Below are positions 26,975 to 34,555 of a DNA stretch of 35,332 nt, in pieces (the stretch's first letter is position 1; every line of letters starts with the position of its first letter). Origin of the DNA: an uncultured Gemmiger sp. (GTDB lineage Bacteria > Bacillota > Clostridia > Oscillospirales > Ruminococcaceae); assembly GCA_949295035.1 (NCBI GenBank), contig CASFJO010000051.1, positions 1 to 35,332 of the forward strand. Direction: 5' to 3'. The position numbers were made by a program, and so were the translations under genes. The notes beneath the pieces are model-generated. The model had not been told where the DNA came from, searched no databases, and was given only the letters and a program-made list of their open reading frames with translations.

Positions 26975-27913
26975 ATGGACGTGCTTTTTGTGGGGCTGGG
27001 CTCCATTGGCACCCGGCACCTGAACAACCTGCATACCGTCGCCCGGCGGCGGGGCATCCCGGTACACGCCGACGCGCTGCGCAGCGGCGCCCGCCCGCTG
27101 CGGGAGGGCGCGGCCCAGCTGCTGCGGGCCCAATACATGCGGCTGGAGGACCTGCCGCCCCGATACGACGCCATCTTCATCACCAACCCCACCAGCCTGC
27201 ACCGGGATACCCTGGCGGCGCTGCGGGGCAGGGCCGGGGCTTTCTTCATCGAAAAGCCCATCTTTGACGACCCGGATGCGGACCTGGCCGCCCTGGGCCT
27301 GGCCGATGACCAGGGCCAGAAAGCCTATGTGGCGGCCCCCATGCGCTGGTGCGGCGCCATGCTGGCGCTGAAGGAAAAGCTGCCCGGCCTGCGGCCTTAC
27401 TCGGCGCGGGTGATCTGCTCCTCCTACCTGCCGGACTGGCGGCCCGGGGTGGACTACCGCACCGTCTACTCCGCCCACCGGGAGATGGGCGGCGGGGTGA
27501 CCATCGACCTGATCCACGAGTGGGACTATCTGGTGGAGCTGTTCGGCATGCCGCTGGAGAGCTACAACCTGCGGGGCACCTACTCGGACCTGGAGATCGA
27601 CTCGGACGATCTGTCGGTCTACATCGCCCGGTATCCCACCCTGCTGGCCGAGGTGCATCTGGACTACTTCGGCCGCACCTACCGGCGCTCCATCGAACTG
27701 TTCTGCAAAGAGGGCACCGTCACCGCCGATTTCGGCGCGGGTACGCTGACCCTGGCCGACGGCACGGTGGAGCGGTACGAGGAGCCGGTGAACGAGCGGT
27801 ATCTGCGGGAGATGGAGTATTTTGTCACCTACGCCCTCACCGGCGCGGGGCCCAGCTGCAACACCCCGGCCACCGCCCTGCAGGTGCTGCGGCTCACATT
27901 AGGTAAGGCGTGA
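26975..27913 (+). CDS. Gfo/Idh/MocA oxidoreductase with EKP motif
   Basis: A 312-residue NAD(P)-dependent oxidoreductase: GLGSIGTRH nucleotide loop, IEKP (residues 92-95), and TIDLIHEWDYLVELFG containing the catalytic-type His/Asp. It is not closely similar to its upstream neighbour outside the fold. Likely changes the oxidation state or stereochemistry of the sugar precursor or of the final nonulosonate; the step is not known. Its stop codon falls in a small hairpin. Confidence 0.85.
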   Translation: MDVLFVGLGSIGTRHLNNLHTVARRRGIPVHADALRSGARPLREGAAQLLRAQYMRLEDLPPRYDAIFITNPTSLHRDTLAALRGRAGAFFIEKPIFDDPDADLAALGLADDQGQKAYVAAPMRWCGAMLALKEKLPGLRPYSARVICSSYLPDWRPGVDYRTVYSAHREMGGGVTIDLIHEWDYLVELFGMPLESYNLRGTYSDLEIDSDDLSVYIARYPTLLAEVHLDYFGRTYRRSIELFCKEGTVTADFGAGTLTLADGTVERYEEPVNERYLREMEYFVTYALTGAGPSCNTPATALQVLRLTLGKA

Positions 27914-27919
27914 CGCCTT
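27905..27919 (+). other. Hairpin with a stop codon as its loop
   Basis: AAGGCG-tga-CGCCTT: perfect 6-base arms with the TGA stop of the oxidoreductase gene as the exact loop, just before the next ribosome binding site (GGGAGGG). Confidence 0.5.
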
Positions 27920-27935
27920 GGGAGGGATCGGTATT

Positions 27936-28700
27936 ATGGAAAAATTGCTCATCACCGTATGCGGCCGGGCGGGCAGCAAGGGGTTCAAAAACAAGAATCT
28001 GAAAACCTTCTGCGGCCTGCCGCTGGTCTATTACACCCTGAGCGCGGCGGGGATGTTCCTGGCCGCCAACCCCCAGGTGCGGGCGGACATCTGCCTGAAC
28101 ACCGACAGCCAGGACCTGGCCCGCCTGGTGGCGGACAAGTACCCGGAGGTGGTCTTTCTGCCCCGGGGCGAGGCGCTGGGCGGGGACGCGGTGCCCAAGA
28201 TGGCGGTCTTTCAGGACAGCCTGGCCCGGATGGAACAGGCCCGGGGCGAAACCTATGATTTTGTGATGGACCTGGACATCACCAGCCCGCTGCGCACCGC
28301 CAAGGACGTGGAGAACGCCTACCGGCTGAAAGCCGGCCGGCCGGATCTGGACCTGGTGTTCAGCGTCACCGACAGCCGCCGCAACCCCTGCTTCAACATG
28401 GTGCGGGACTGCGGCGACCATGTGGAGAAGGGCATTGACAACGCCACCTACACCGCCCGCCAGCAGGCCCCGGTGTTCTATGACGTGAACGCCAGCATCT
28501 ATGTGTTCCGCCGGGATTTCCTGGCGAATAATACCACCGGCATTCTGTGGGACGGCAAGATCGGCGCCTCCCTCATGAAGGACACCGGTGTGCTGGACAT
28601 CGACAGCGAGGAGGATTTCGTGCTCATGGAGGTCATCGCCCGCCACCTGTACGACACCCTGCCGGAGTTCAGCGCCGTGCGGGAGAACATCCGCCGGTGA
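27936..28700 (+). CDS. legF: CMP-nonulosonic acid synthetase, NeuA/LegF family
   Basis: A 254-residue cytidylyltransferase. The N-terminal loop CGRAGSKGFKNKNLKTF corresponds to the ARGGSKG.KNK signature, and VMDLDITSPLRTAKDVENA, with its LDITSPLR block, binds the sugar and metal. Activates the nonulosonic acid with CTP so that it can be transferred. Start ATG at 27936 is positioned after GGGAGGG; a frame extension upstream was rejected. Overlaps the next gene as GTGA. Confidence 0.92.
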   Translation: MEKLLITVCGRAGSKGFKNKNLKTFCGLPLVYYTLSAAGMFLAANPQVRADICLNTDSQDLARLVADKYPEVVFLPRGEALGGDAVPKMAVFQDSLARMEQARGETYDFVMDLDITSPLRTAKDVENAYRLKAGRPDLDLVFSVTDSRRNPCFNMVRDCGDHVEKGIDNATYTARQQAPVFYDVNASIYVFRRDFLANNTTGILWDGKIGASLMKDTGVLDIDSEEDFVLMEVIARHLYDTLPEFSAVRENIRR

Positions 28701-29494
28701 GCGCCGCGCCGATGGACGCCCGGCGGCTGGCCACCCCGCCGCCCGCCGCCGGGGAGGATCTGATGAATCTGGTGATGCGGGCGGGCAAACTGCTGCTGGA
28801 GAACGGGGCCGAGGTGTTCCGGGTGCAGCAGACCATGGACATCATCGCCCGCAGCTACGGCGGGCGGGATGTGAACATCTACGTGCTCACCAACGGGCTG
28901 TACTGCTCGATGGAGGGCCAGCGCACCCGGGTGGCCTACCTGCCTGAGACCAGCACCCATCTGGGCCGTGTGGCTGAGATCAACGATCTGTCCCGCCGGA
29001 TCGCGGCCGGCAAGGTGCCGCTGGAGGAGGCCATCGCCCGGCTGGACGCGATTGCCGCCCTGCCGCCCACCCCCGCCTGGGGTCAGGTGGCCGCCTGCGC
29101 CGGCGGGTCGGCCTGCTTCGCGCTGCTGTTCGGCGGGCTGTGGGTGGATGTGGGCTGGGCGCTGCTGATCGGGGCGGCGCTGCAGCTGTTTCTGTTCGGG
29201 GCGGCCCGGCTGCGGCTGAACAAGATCTTCACCAAACTGGTGGGGGCCGGGCTGGTGGCCGCGCTGGCGCTGGCCCTGCCCTGCCGGGGAATGGATCAGG
29301 TGATCATCGGCTGCCTGATGCCCCTGACCCCCGGCATCGCCCTGACCATGTCCATCCGGGACTTCATCAACGGGGACTATCTGTCCGGCACCATCCGCCT
29401 GATCGACGCGCTGCTCATCGCGGGCTCCATCGCCTGCGGGGTGGGCCTTGTGCTGGTGGGGGCCGGTAGCCTTGTGGGGGTGGTGTTTCCATGA
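28697..29494 (+). CDS. ThrE-type exporter large half (DUF1212)
   Basis: A 265-residue membrane protein. The soluble N-terminal region carries LMNLVMRAGKLLLENGAEVFR, the DUF1212 signature, then VYVLTNG-like and IADL-type segments (EINDLSRRIAAGKVPL), followed by about five hydrophobic helices with LMPLTPGIALTMSIRDFINGDY. Together with the next gene it forms the split version of a threonine/serine exporter. A GTG at 28697 overlaps the legF stop; an ATG at 28763 also has a good GGGGAGG site, so the exact start is open. Whether the cargo here is an amino acid is untested. Confidence 0.85.
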   Translation: MSAAPMDARRLATPPPAAGEDLMNLVMRAGKLLLENGAEVFRVQQTMDIIARSYGGRDVNIYVLTNGLYCSMEGQRTRVAYLPETSTHLGRVAEINDLSRRIAAGKVPLEEAIARLDAIAALPPTPAWGQVAACAGGSACFALLFGGLWVDVGWALLIGAALQLFLFGAARLRLNKIFTKLVGAGLVAALALALPCRGMDQVIIGCLMPLTPGIALTMSIRDFINGDYLSGTIRLIDALLIAGSIACGVGLVLVGAGSLVGVVFP

Positions 29495-29934
29495 GCGTGC
29501 CGGAACTGCTGCGTCAGCTGTTGATCGCCGCCGGTGGCACCTGGGCTTTCGCCATCCTGTTTCATGTGCCGCGCCGGTCCTGGTGGGCCTGCGCCGTCAC
29601 CGGCGGCGCGGGCTGGCTGGTCTACTGCCTGTGTGTGGCCGCCGGGGCCAGCACCGTTACCGCCAGCCTGATCGCGGTGCTGCCGCTCACCGCGCTCTGC
29701 CGGGCGTTCGCCATCGGGCTGCGCATGCCCATCACGGTGTTTTTGTTCAGCGGCATCTTTCCGCTGGTGCCCGGCGCGGCCATCTACTACACCGCCTACT
29801 ATTTTATCCGGGGCAACAACGAACTGTTCATGCAAAAAGGCGCGGAGGCCTTTAAGATCGCGGTGGCCATGGCTCTGGGCATCGCTTTTGTGCTGAGCAT
29901 CCCGCTGCCCCGCCGCCACCGAAAATCCGAATGA
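29491..29934 (+). CDS. ThrE-type exporter small half (ThrE_2)
   Basis: A 147-residue protein with five hydrophobic segments and the block PITVFLFSGIFPLVPGAAIYYTAYYFI, characteristic of ThrE_2/DUF3815 proteins. Overlaps the large half as ATGA, consistent with a heteromeric exporter. Length is normal for the family. Confidence 0.88.
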   Translation: MSVPELLRQLLIAAGGTWAFAILFHVPRRSWWACAVTGGAGWLVYCLCVAAGASTVTASLIAVLPLTALCRAFAIGLRMPITVFLFSGIFPLVPGAAIYYTAYYFIRGNNELFMQKGAEAFKIAVAMALGIAFVLSIPLPRRHRKSE

Positions 29935-29951
29935 CAAGGAGGCGTCTTTCC

Positions 29952-30872
29952 ATGCCCGATACCGTTCTTGTGGGCAGCACCGGCTTTGTGGGGGGCAATC
30001 TGCTGGCCGCCCATCCTTTTGACGCGGCCTACCACTCCACCAATGTGCGGGAGGGCTTCGGCCGGGCCAACGGTCTGGTGGTCTACGCCGGGGTGCCCGC
30101 CGCCATGTATCTGGCCAACGCCGACCCCGACGCCGATCGGGCGGTGATGGCCGCCGCCCGGGAAAATCTGCGCCGCCTGGCCCCCCAAAAGGTGGTGCTG
30201 ATCTCCTCCATCGCCGTGTTTGCGGACAGCCGCGGCAAGACCGAGGCCGACGAGCCCGCCCCCGAGGGCCTGGCCCCCTACGGGGCCAACCGGCTGCAGC
30301 TGGAGCGCTGGGTGCGCGAGGACTGGCCCGACGCGCTGATCGTGCGCCTGCCCGCCCTCTACGGCAGGGGGCTGAAGAAAAATTTCCTCTACGATCTGCA
30401 TACCATCACCCCCGGCCTGCTGCGCCCGGACAAATACCGGCAGCTGGCGGAGCGGAGCGAACTGGTGCGCGTCGGCTACGAGGACGCGCACAACGGCTTT
30501 TACAAACTGAGCGGCAAGGCCGACCCGGCCGCGCTGCGGGCCTGGTTTGAGCAGGCGGACTTCAACGCCCTGGCTTTTACCGACAGCCGCTCGGTCTACC
30601 AGTTCTACGATCTGGCCCGGCTGTGGAGCGATATCCAAACGGCCCTGCGCGCGCGCCTGACCGTGCTGCACCTGGCCACCCCGCCGCTGAGCGCCGCCCG
30701 GGTGTACGAGGCGTATACCGGCAGGACCTTTGTAAACCACCTGCCCGGCGCCCCCTTTGACTACGACCTGCGCACCCGCCACGCCGCGCTGCTGGGCGGG
30801 GCGGGGGAGTATCTGTGCAGTGAGGAGGAGTGCCTGGCCGCCGTCTGCCGTTTTCTACGAAACTGGAAATGA
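29952..30872 (+). CDS. NAD-dependent epimerase/reductase-like protein
   Basis: A 306-residue extended short-chain dehydrogenase-like protein. The nucleotide loop GSTGFVGGNL is intact and SSIAVF contains the catalytic-type Ser, but the YxxxK pair reads Tyr110-x-x-x-Arg114 (PYGANRLQLE). It may reduce or epimerise a nucleotide sugar, or have lost that activity. Start ATG at 29952 follows AAGGAGG. It is the last gene of the nonulosonate operon before the tRNA. Confidence 0.75.
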   Translation: MPDTVLVGSTGFVGGNLLAAHPFDAAYHSTNVREGFGRANGLVVYAGVPAAMYLANADPDADRAVMAAARENLRRLAPQKVVLISSIAVFADSRGKTEADEPAPEGLAPYGANRLQLERWVREDWPDALIVRLPALYGRGLKKNFLYDLHTITPGLLRPDKYRQLAERSELVRVGYEDAHNGFYKLSGKADPAALRAWFEQADFNALAFTDSRSVYQFYDLARLWSDIQTALRARLTVLHLATPPLSAARVYEAYTGRTFVNHLPGAPFDYDLRTRHAALLGGAGEYLCSEEECLAAVCRFLRNWK

Positions 30873-30896
30873 GGCGCGGGGGCGGCGGGCAGGGCA

Positions 30897-30915
30897 GGCG
30901 GCGCTTGTGGCCGCC
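30897..30915 (+). terminator. Weak hairpin after the nonulosonate operon
   Basis: GGCGGC and GCCGCC arms with a 7-base loop, without a U tract. No stronger terminator separates the operon from the tRNA gene, so read-through into the tRNA is possible. Confidence 0.3.
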
Positions 30916-30921
30916 CCACCC

Positions 30922-30950
30922 TTGATTTCAGACCGGATTTTTGGTATAAT
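30922..30950 (+). promoter_or_regulatory. Sigma-A promoter of the tRNA gene
   Basis: TTGATT (30922-30927) and TATAAT (30945-30950) with a 17-base spacer, about 20 bases before the mature tRNA. Confidence 0.9.
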
Positions 30951-30969
30951 AATAGGCACTCTGGCGTGC

Positions 30970-31046
30970 GGGCCATTAGCTCAGTTGGTCAGAGCCGGCG
31001 GCTCATAACCGCTTGGTCCCGGGTTCAAGTCCTGGATGGCCCACCA
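30970..31046 (+). tRNA. tRNA with CAT anticodon, probably tRNA-Ile2
   Basis: A complete 77-base cloverleaf: GGGCCAT/ATGGCCC acceptor stem, GCTCAGTTGGTCAGAGC D arm, anticodon loop CTCATAA, TTCAAGT T loop, and an encoded CCA end. CAT can specify Met or, after lysidine modification by TilS, Ile (AUA). Body features (TTAGCTCAG after the acceptor stem, CTCATAACCG around the loop, TGGTC variable loop) are closer to bacterial tRNA-Ile2 than to Firmicutes elongator tRNA-Met, but this is a judgement by eye. Confidence 0.95.
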
Positions 31047-31103
31047 TATACGCATTGGGCGGGTCCCCCGTGTGCGGGGATCGCGTCTGATGCAGCCGTT
31101 TTT

Positions 31104-31139
31104 GACCGTTCTGCGCATTCGGCAGAACGGTCATTTTTT
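31104..31139 (+). terminator. Terminator after the tRNA
   Basis: Perfect 11-base arms (gaccgttctgc, loop gcattcg) followed by TTTTTT. Confidence 0.95.
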
Positions 31140-31233
31140 GTATCCCGACAACCGCAAACAGGCGCAAAAGCCCTTCCGCAGGTTTTGATGGGCGTGCGGC
31201 GGGCATAGTATCGAGCAGCGGGGAGGGAACGCG

Positions 31234-32040
31234 ATGAGACACACAAGGGACGATCGGGTCTGGCGGGCCGTGCAGGTCCTGGCCGGGCTGACGGCGCTGG
31301 CGGCGCTGGCGATTTTGGTCCGGAACGGATGGAGCGGCCGCCAGAGCGCCCGGGCGCTGGAAAAGATGCGGCGGCAGTATGCGGCCGTTCCGGCCCGACC
31401 GGCGAGCGAGGATACGGCGCCGGCCGGCCGGGAGCCCGTGCCGGAACTGCGGCAGGTGGACTTTGCCGCGCTGCGGCAGGACTGGCCCGACGTGGTCGCC
31501 TGGATCCAGTGGCCGCTGATGGGGCTGGATCTGCCCATCCTGCACGGACAAACCAACGACCAGTATCTGCGCGCGCTGCCCGACGGCAGCTGGAGCAATG
31601 GTGGCAGCCTTTTTCTGGAGGCGAACAGCGTGAGCGTGCTGGACTGGCATGCCGTCGTATACGGCCACAACATGCAAAACGGCTCGATGTTCGGGCAGTT
31701 GAAACGCTATCTGGAAGAGGATTTCTTCCGCCAAAACAGCTCCGAGACCTGGTTTATCCTGTATACGCCGGCGGGCGTATGGCAGTATGATGTGTTTGCC
31801 GTAGAGCGGGTGGGCAGCACCGATCCGGGGGTCTACATGGTGGGGTACCAGCCCGGCGAGGCGTTCACCGCTTTTGTGCAGGAAATGCGCGCGCGCAGCC
31901 TCTACGATATGGGGGTGGAGGCGGACGGCGCAAACCCGGTGCTGACCCTGTCTACCTGCAGCCCGGACGGCGCGGCCCGGGGCAACCGGGTGGCGCTGCA
32001 CGCGGTACGGGGGCGGCGGCTGGACGGCAGCGGGGCATGA
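31234..32040 (+). CDS. srtB: Class B sortase
   Basis: A 268-residue transpeptidase with one N-terminal membrane helix (VLAGLTALAALAILVRN) and an outside catalytic domain. WIQWPLMGLDLPILHGQTND is the SrtB-type start of the barrel; the catalytic His145 is in YGHNM, Cys242 in TLSTCS, and Arg252 in RGNRVALHAV. Class B enzymes attach NPQTN-like or pilin-like substrates to peptidoglycan or to each other; no substrate with a sorting signal is visible in this window. A weak promoter (TTTTGA, 17 bases, TAGTAT) may lie just upstream. Start follows GGGAGGG. Confidence 0.93.
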   Translation: MRHTRDDRVWRAVQVLAGLTALAALAILVRNGWSGRQSARALEKMRRQYAAVPARPASEDTAPAGREPVPELRQVDFAALRQDWPDVVAWIQWPLMGLDLPILHGQTNDQYLRALPDGSWSNGGSLFLEANSVSVLDWHAVVYGHNMQNGSMFGQLKRYLEEDFFRQNSSETWFILYTPAGVWQYDVFAVERVGSTDPGVYMVGYQPGEAFTAFVQEMRARSLYDMGVEADGANPVLTLSTCSPDGAARGNRVALHAVRGRRLDGSGA

Positions 32041-32176
32041 AACCGCCGGCGGGCCTACTCTGCGGTATGATGGGGCCGCGGAAAAAATTTGTACGGAAAA
32101 ATCGCGCAGGCGTGAAGAATCCGCGGCTGCCCGTTCGTAGTATAAGCAGAACGGAACGCGCGGGGGGAGGGGCTGG

Positions 32177-32701
32177 ATGACAAACGCAGAATTTTCCCGG
32201 CTGGTCAGCCAGTACCAGGGCCTCGTGTATACCGTTTGCTACCAGCTGGTGCAGAACCACGAGACGGCGCAGGATCTGGCGCAGGAGACCTTCCTGGCCG
32301 CCTACACCCACATCGACGCCTGCCCGCCCGAACATTACAAGCCCTGGCTGGCCCGCATCGCGGCCAACAAGGCAAAGGACCACCTGAAAAGCGCCTGGAG
32401 CCGCAAGGTGGGGCTGCCCGGAGAGGACGCAATGCCCGAAACGCCCCGGCCGGGCGCGCCGCCCGGCGAGCCGGACCCGGAACAGACGGCGATGGACAAG
32501 GCGGGCGCCGAGGCTGTGGCGGAACTGGTGCGGGGGCTGCGGCAGCCCTACGGGCCGGTGGCCCGGATGTATTTTCTGGAAGAGCGTACGGTGGAGGAGA
32601 TCGCGGCGGCGCTGGGCCGGCCGGTCAAGACCGTACATACCCAATTGTACCGCGCGCGGCATATCCTGCAGCGGCAGATCGAGGAAGGGAGGAGCGGCTG
32701 A
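32177..32701 (+). CDS. ECF-type RNA polymerase sigma factor
   Basis: A 174-residue sigma-70 family protein with region 2 (LVYTVCYQLVQNHETAQDLA then QETFLAAYTHI) and region 4 (ARMYFLEERTVEEIAAALGR, PVKTVHTQLYRARHILQRQI), joined by a Pro-rich linker and lacking region 3, as in ECF factors. Its upstream 136 bases hold no good sigma-A promoter; a TGAAGAAT...CGTAGT pair may be an ECF-type, self-directed promoter (weak inference). The anti-sigma gene follows one base later. Confidence 0.92.
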   Translation: MTNAEFSRLVSQYQGLVYTVCYQLVQNHETAQDLAQETFLAAYTHIDACPPEHYKPWLARIAANKAKDHLKSAWSRKVGLPGEDAMPETPRPGAPPGEPDPEQTAMDKAGAEAVAELVRGLRQPYGPVARMYFLEERTVEEIAAALGRPVKTVHTQLYRARHILQRQIEEGRSG

Positions 32702-32702
32702 G

Positions 32703-33200
32703 ATGAGAGAAGAATTGTTTTGGCAAGACGGTCACCTGAGCGACGCGGGGCTCGCCGCGCTGCGTGACGGCAGGCTGGACGAACTGGCCCGCCTGGAGGC
32801 CGCGGAGCATCTGAGTTTCTGCGACGGGTGCCTGGACCGGTATCTGGCGCTGGCCGGGCCCACGCAGATCGAGCCGCCCCAGGACCTGACTTTGCCGGTG
32901 ATGCGGCGCGTCCGCCAGCGGGCGGCCCGGCTGGTGATGAACCGGTACGCGGTGGCCGCGGCGGCGGTGGTGCTGGCGTTTGGCTTGTGGGGGAGCGGCG
33001 TGTTTGGCCGCATTGCCCAAAAGCCCAAGTGGCCGGACGATCCGCCCGCCCGGAACCAGTGGGAGATCAGCGATTCGCTGAACCGGGTCTTCGGCGCTTT
33101 CGGCTATGCGGCCGATCAGCTGCTGGACGCGCTGCAGCCCACGTTTGACCAACCTTCCGGCGAGGCCGACCCACCCGCCGATTCTGTTAAAGGAGCGTGA
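32703..33200 (+). CDS. Anti-sigma factor with HxxxCxxC zinc-binding motif
   Basis: A 165-residue protein. The N-terminal part carries AEHLSFCDGCLDRYL, matching the His-x3-Cys-x2-Cys zinc-binding anti-sigma motif (zf-HC2), followed by a membrane helix (YAVAAAAVVLAFGLWGSGVF) and an outer Pro-rich segment. It should hold the ECF factor at the membrane until an envelope signal releases it (family knowledge). It directly follows the sigma gene. Confidence 0.85.
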   Translation: MREELFWQDGHLSDAGLAALRDGRLDELARLEAAEHLSFCDGCLDRYLALAGPTQIEPPQDLTLPVMRRVRQRAARLVMNRYAVAAAAVVLAFGLWGSGVFGRIAQKPKWPDDPPARNQWEISDSLNRVFGAFGYAADQLLDALQPTFDQPSGEADPPADSVKGA

Positions 33201-33208
33201 CCCCAACC

Positions 33209-33748
33209 ATGAAAAAAAACGGCCTGTTTGTGTTTTGCTTTGCCTTTGTGCCCGGCGCGGGCCAGATGTACCAGGGCTATATGAAGCGGGGCCTTTCCAT
33301 GGCCATCCTGCTGGCGGCCTCGGTGGTGCTGACCTGGCTGTTCAGCCCGCTGGGAATGCTGATCCCGGTGGTGTGGATGTACAGCTTTTTTGATACCTTC
33401 AACATCCATTACCAGTGCGTGGAGGGCGATCCGCCCACTGACGATTACATGCTGCACCTGGAGGAGAACCAGGCCCTCATGCGGCTGGTGAAGGGCCGCA
33501 GCACCCTGGTGGGCTGGGTGCTGGTGGCGCTGGGCGTATATATGCTCTACACCAATTTTGTGCGGGATCCGCTGCTGGAATTGGCCCGCAGCCTGCAGCT
33601 GGAATGGCTGATCCGCCTGCTCTACGGCATCCCGCAGCTGGCGGCGGCGCTGGCGCTGCTGGCGGTGGGGGTCTGGCTGGTGCGCGGGCCCCGGCCCGCC
33701 GCCTATCCCGACCGGGACGAGATCCCGCCCTACCGGGGCGGGGAATAA
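33209..33748 (+). CDS. TM2-like small membrane protein
   Basis: A 179-residue protein beginning with two closely spaced helices around FVPGAGQMYQGYMKRGLSMA, which has the Pro-Gly-x-Gly-x-x-Tyr-x-Gly pattern of TM2-domain proteins, then two further hydrophobic segments (VGWVLVALGVYMLYTNFV, ALALLAVGVWLV). The C-terminal tail is charged. Role unknown; in several Firmicutes such proteins sit beside ECF sigma/anti-sigma pairs. ATG at 33209 lies 12 bases after AAAGGAG. Confidence 0.7.
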   Translation: MKKNGLFVFCFAFVPGAGQMYQGYMKRGLSMAILLAASVVLTWLFSPLGMLIPVVWMYSFFDTFNIHYQCVEGDPPTDDYMLHLEENQALMRLVKGRSTLVGWVLVALGVYMLYTNFVRDPLLELARSLQLEWLIRLLYGIPQLAAALALLAVGVWLVRGPRPAAYPDRDEIPPYRGGE

Positions 33749-33761
33749 GGAGGTGGACAGG

Positions 33762-34481
33762 ATGGAGGACCGTGCCAACGGGGCCGCCTGTTCCGTGCCC
33801 GCGCCCGCCGTGCCCCGGCGGGTGGGCAGCGTGACCATGGGCCTGGCGCTGATCGCGGCCGGGCTGTGCATCCTGGGCGTCTATTTTGTGCCGGGATTCC
33901 CGGCGGTGACGGTGTTCAAGCTGGCGCCGCTGGTCCTGGTGGTACTGGGGGCCGAGATGGTCTGGCGAAGCCGCCGGGGCGAACGGGTGCGGTACGACCT
34001 TGCGAGCCTCCTGATCAGCCTGATTTTGCTGGGGGCGGGCTGTGTGGCATCCCTGGTGCCGATGGTGCTGGAATACTACCGGCCCGGCCAGTACGAAACG
34101 GTGCGCGCCGCCGCCCAGCGGGAGGTGGACGCCTGCCTGGACGGCAGCCTGGTCTACCGGGCGCGGGCCTATGTGGATCTGAACGGTCGCCCCGGCCTGA
34201 CCGACGAACAGGCCCGCCAGGCGGCCGACATCCGCTGCGAACTGGATCTCTACGGACCCTACGACACGGCGGAAGCCTTCGCCGCCGCCTGCCAGGCCCA
34301 GGCCCGGGCGCTGGAACCGGTGGGGCTTTCCAGCCTGTATGTGCGCTGGGACGGGCAGGACCAAAGCCTGTCGCTGTGGCTGGACCCGGCACTGGCGGGC
34401 AGCGCAAATGCCGCCAGCCTGGCCGCACGGGTACAGGTGGAGACCACCGGCGAGGATGACGCGACCGGCGAAGCCTCATGA
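33762..34481 (+). CDS. Membrane protein with LiaF-like transmembrane region
   Basis: A 239-residue protein with an N-terminal three-helix region (VTMGLALIAAGLCILGVYFV, LAPLVLVVLGAEMVW, LASLLISLILLGAGCVASLV) that resembles the LiaF/DUF5668 transmembrane domain, then an outside domain of about 130 residues without recognised motifs. Probably part of the envelope-stress operon. ATG at 33762 follows AAGGAGG; a GTG three codons earlier overlaps that site. Confidence 0.7.
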   Translation: MEDRANGAACSVPAPAVPRRVGSVTMGLALIAAGLCILGVYFVPGFPAVTVFKLAPLVLVVLGAEMVWRSRRGERVRYDLASLLISLILLGAGCVASLVPMVLEYYRPGQYETVRAAAQREVDACLDGSLVYRARAYVDLNGRPGLTDEQARQAADIRCELDLYGPYDTAEAFAAACQAQARALEPVGLSSLYVRWDGQDQSLSLWLDPALAGSANAASLAARVQVETTGEDDATGEAS

Positions 34482-34492
34482 CAAAAAACAAG

Positions 34493-34541
34493 ACCGCGCC
34501 CCGCCAGGAAGGATCTGCCCTTCCTGGCGGGGCGCGGTTTT
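34493..34541. terminator. Strong terminator after the ECF operon
   Basis: Perfect 20-base arms (accgcgccccgccaggaagg at 34493-34512 and its complement at 34519-34538, loop ATCTGC) followed by TTTT. It sits between the convergent ECF operon and carD-like gene and can serve both. Confidence 0.93.
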
Positions 34542-34555
34542 CTGTGTGTGGCGGC

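Noticed and set aside
30970-31046. Elongator or initiator tRNA-Met
   Set aside because: The CAT anticodon allows it, but the tRNA body looks closer to tRNA-Ile2 than to Firmicutes tRNA-Met, and the perfect first acceptor pair argues against an initiator. Met remains a fallback.
32041-32176. Sigma-A promoter before the ECF sigma gene
   Set aside because: A TAGTATAAG-like -10 exists but no -35 at 16-18 bases; an ECF-type promoter is possible but I cannot support it firmly enough to list.
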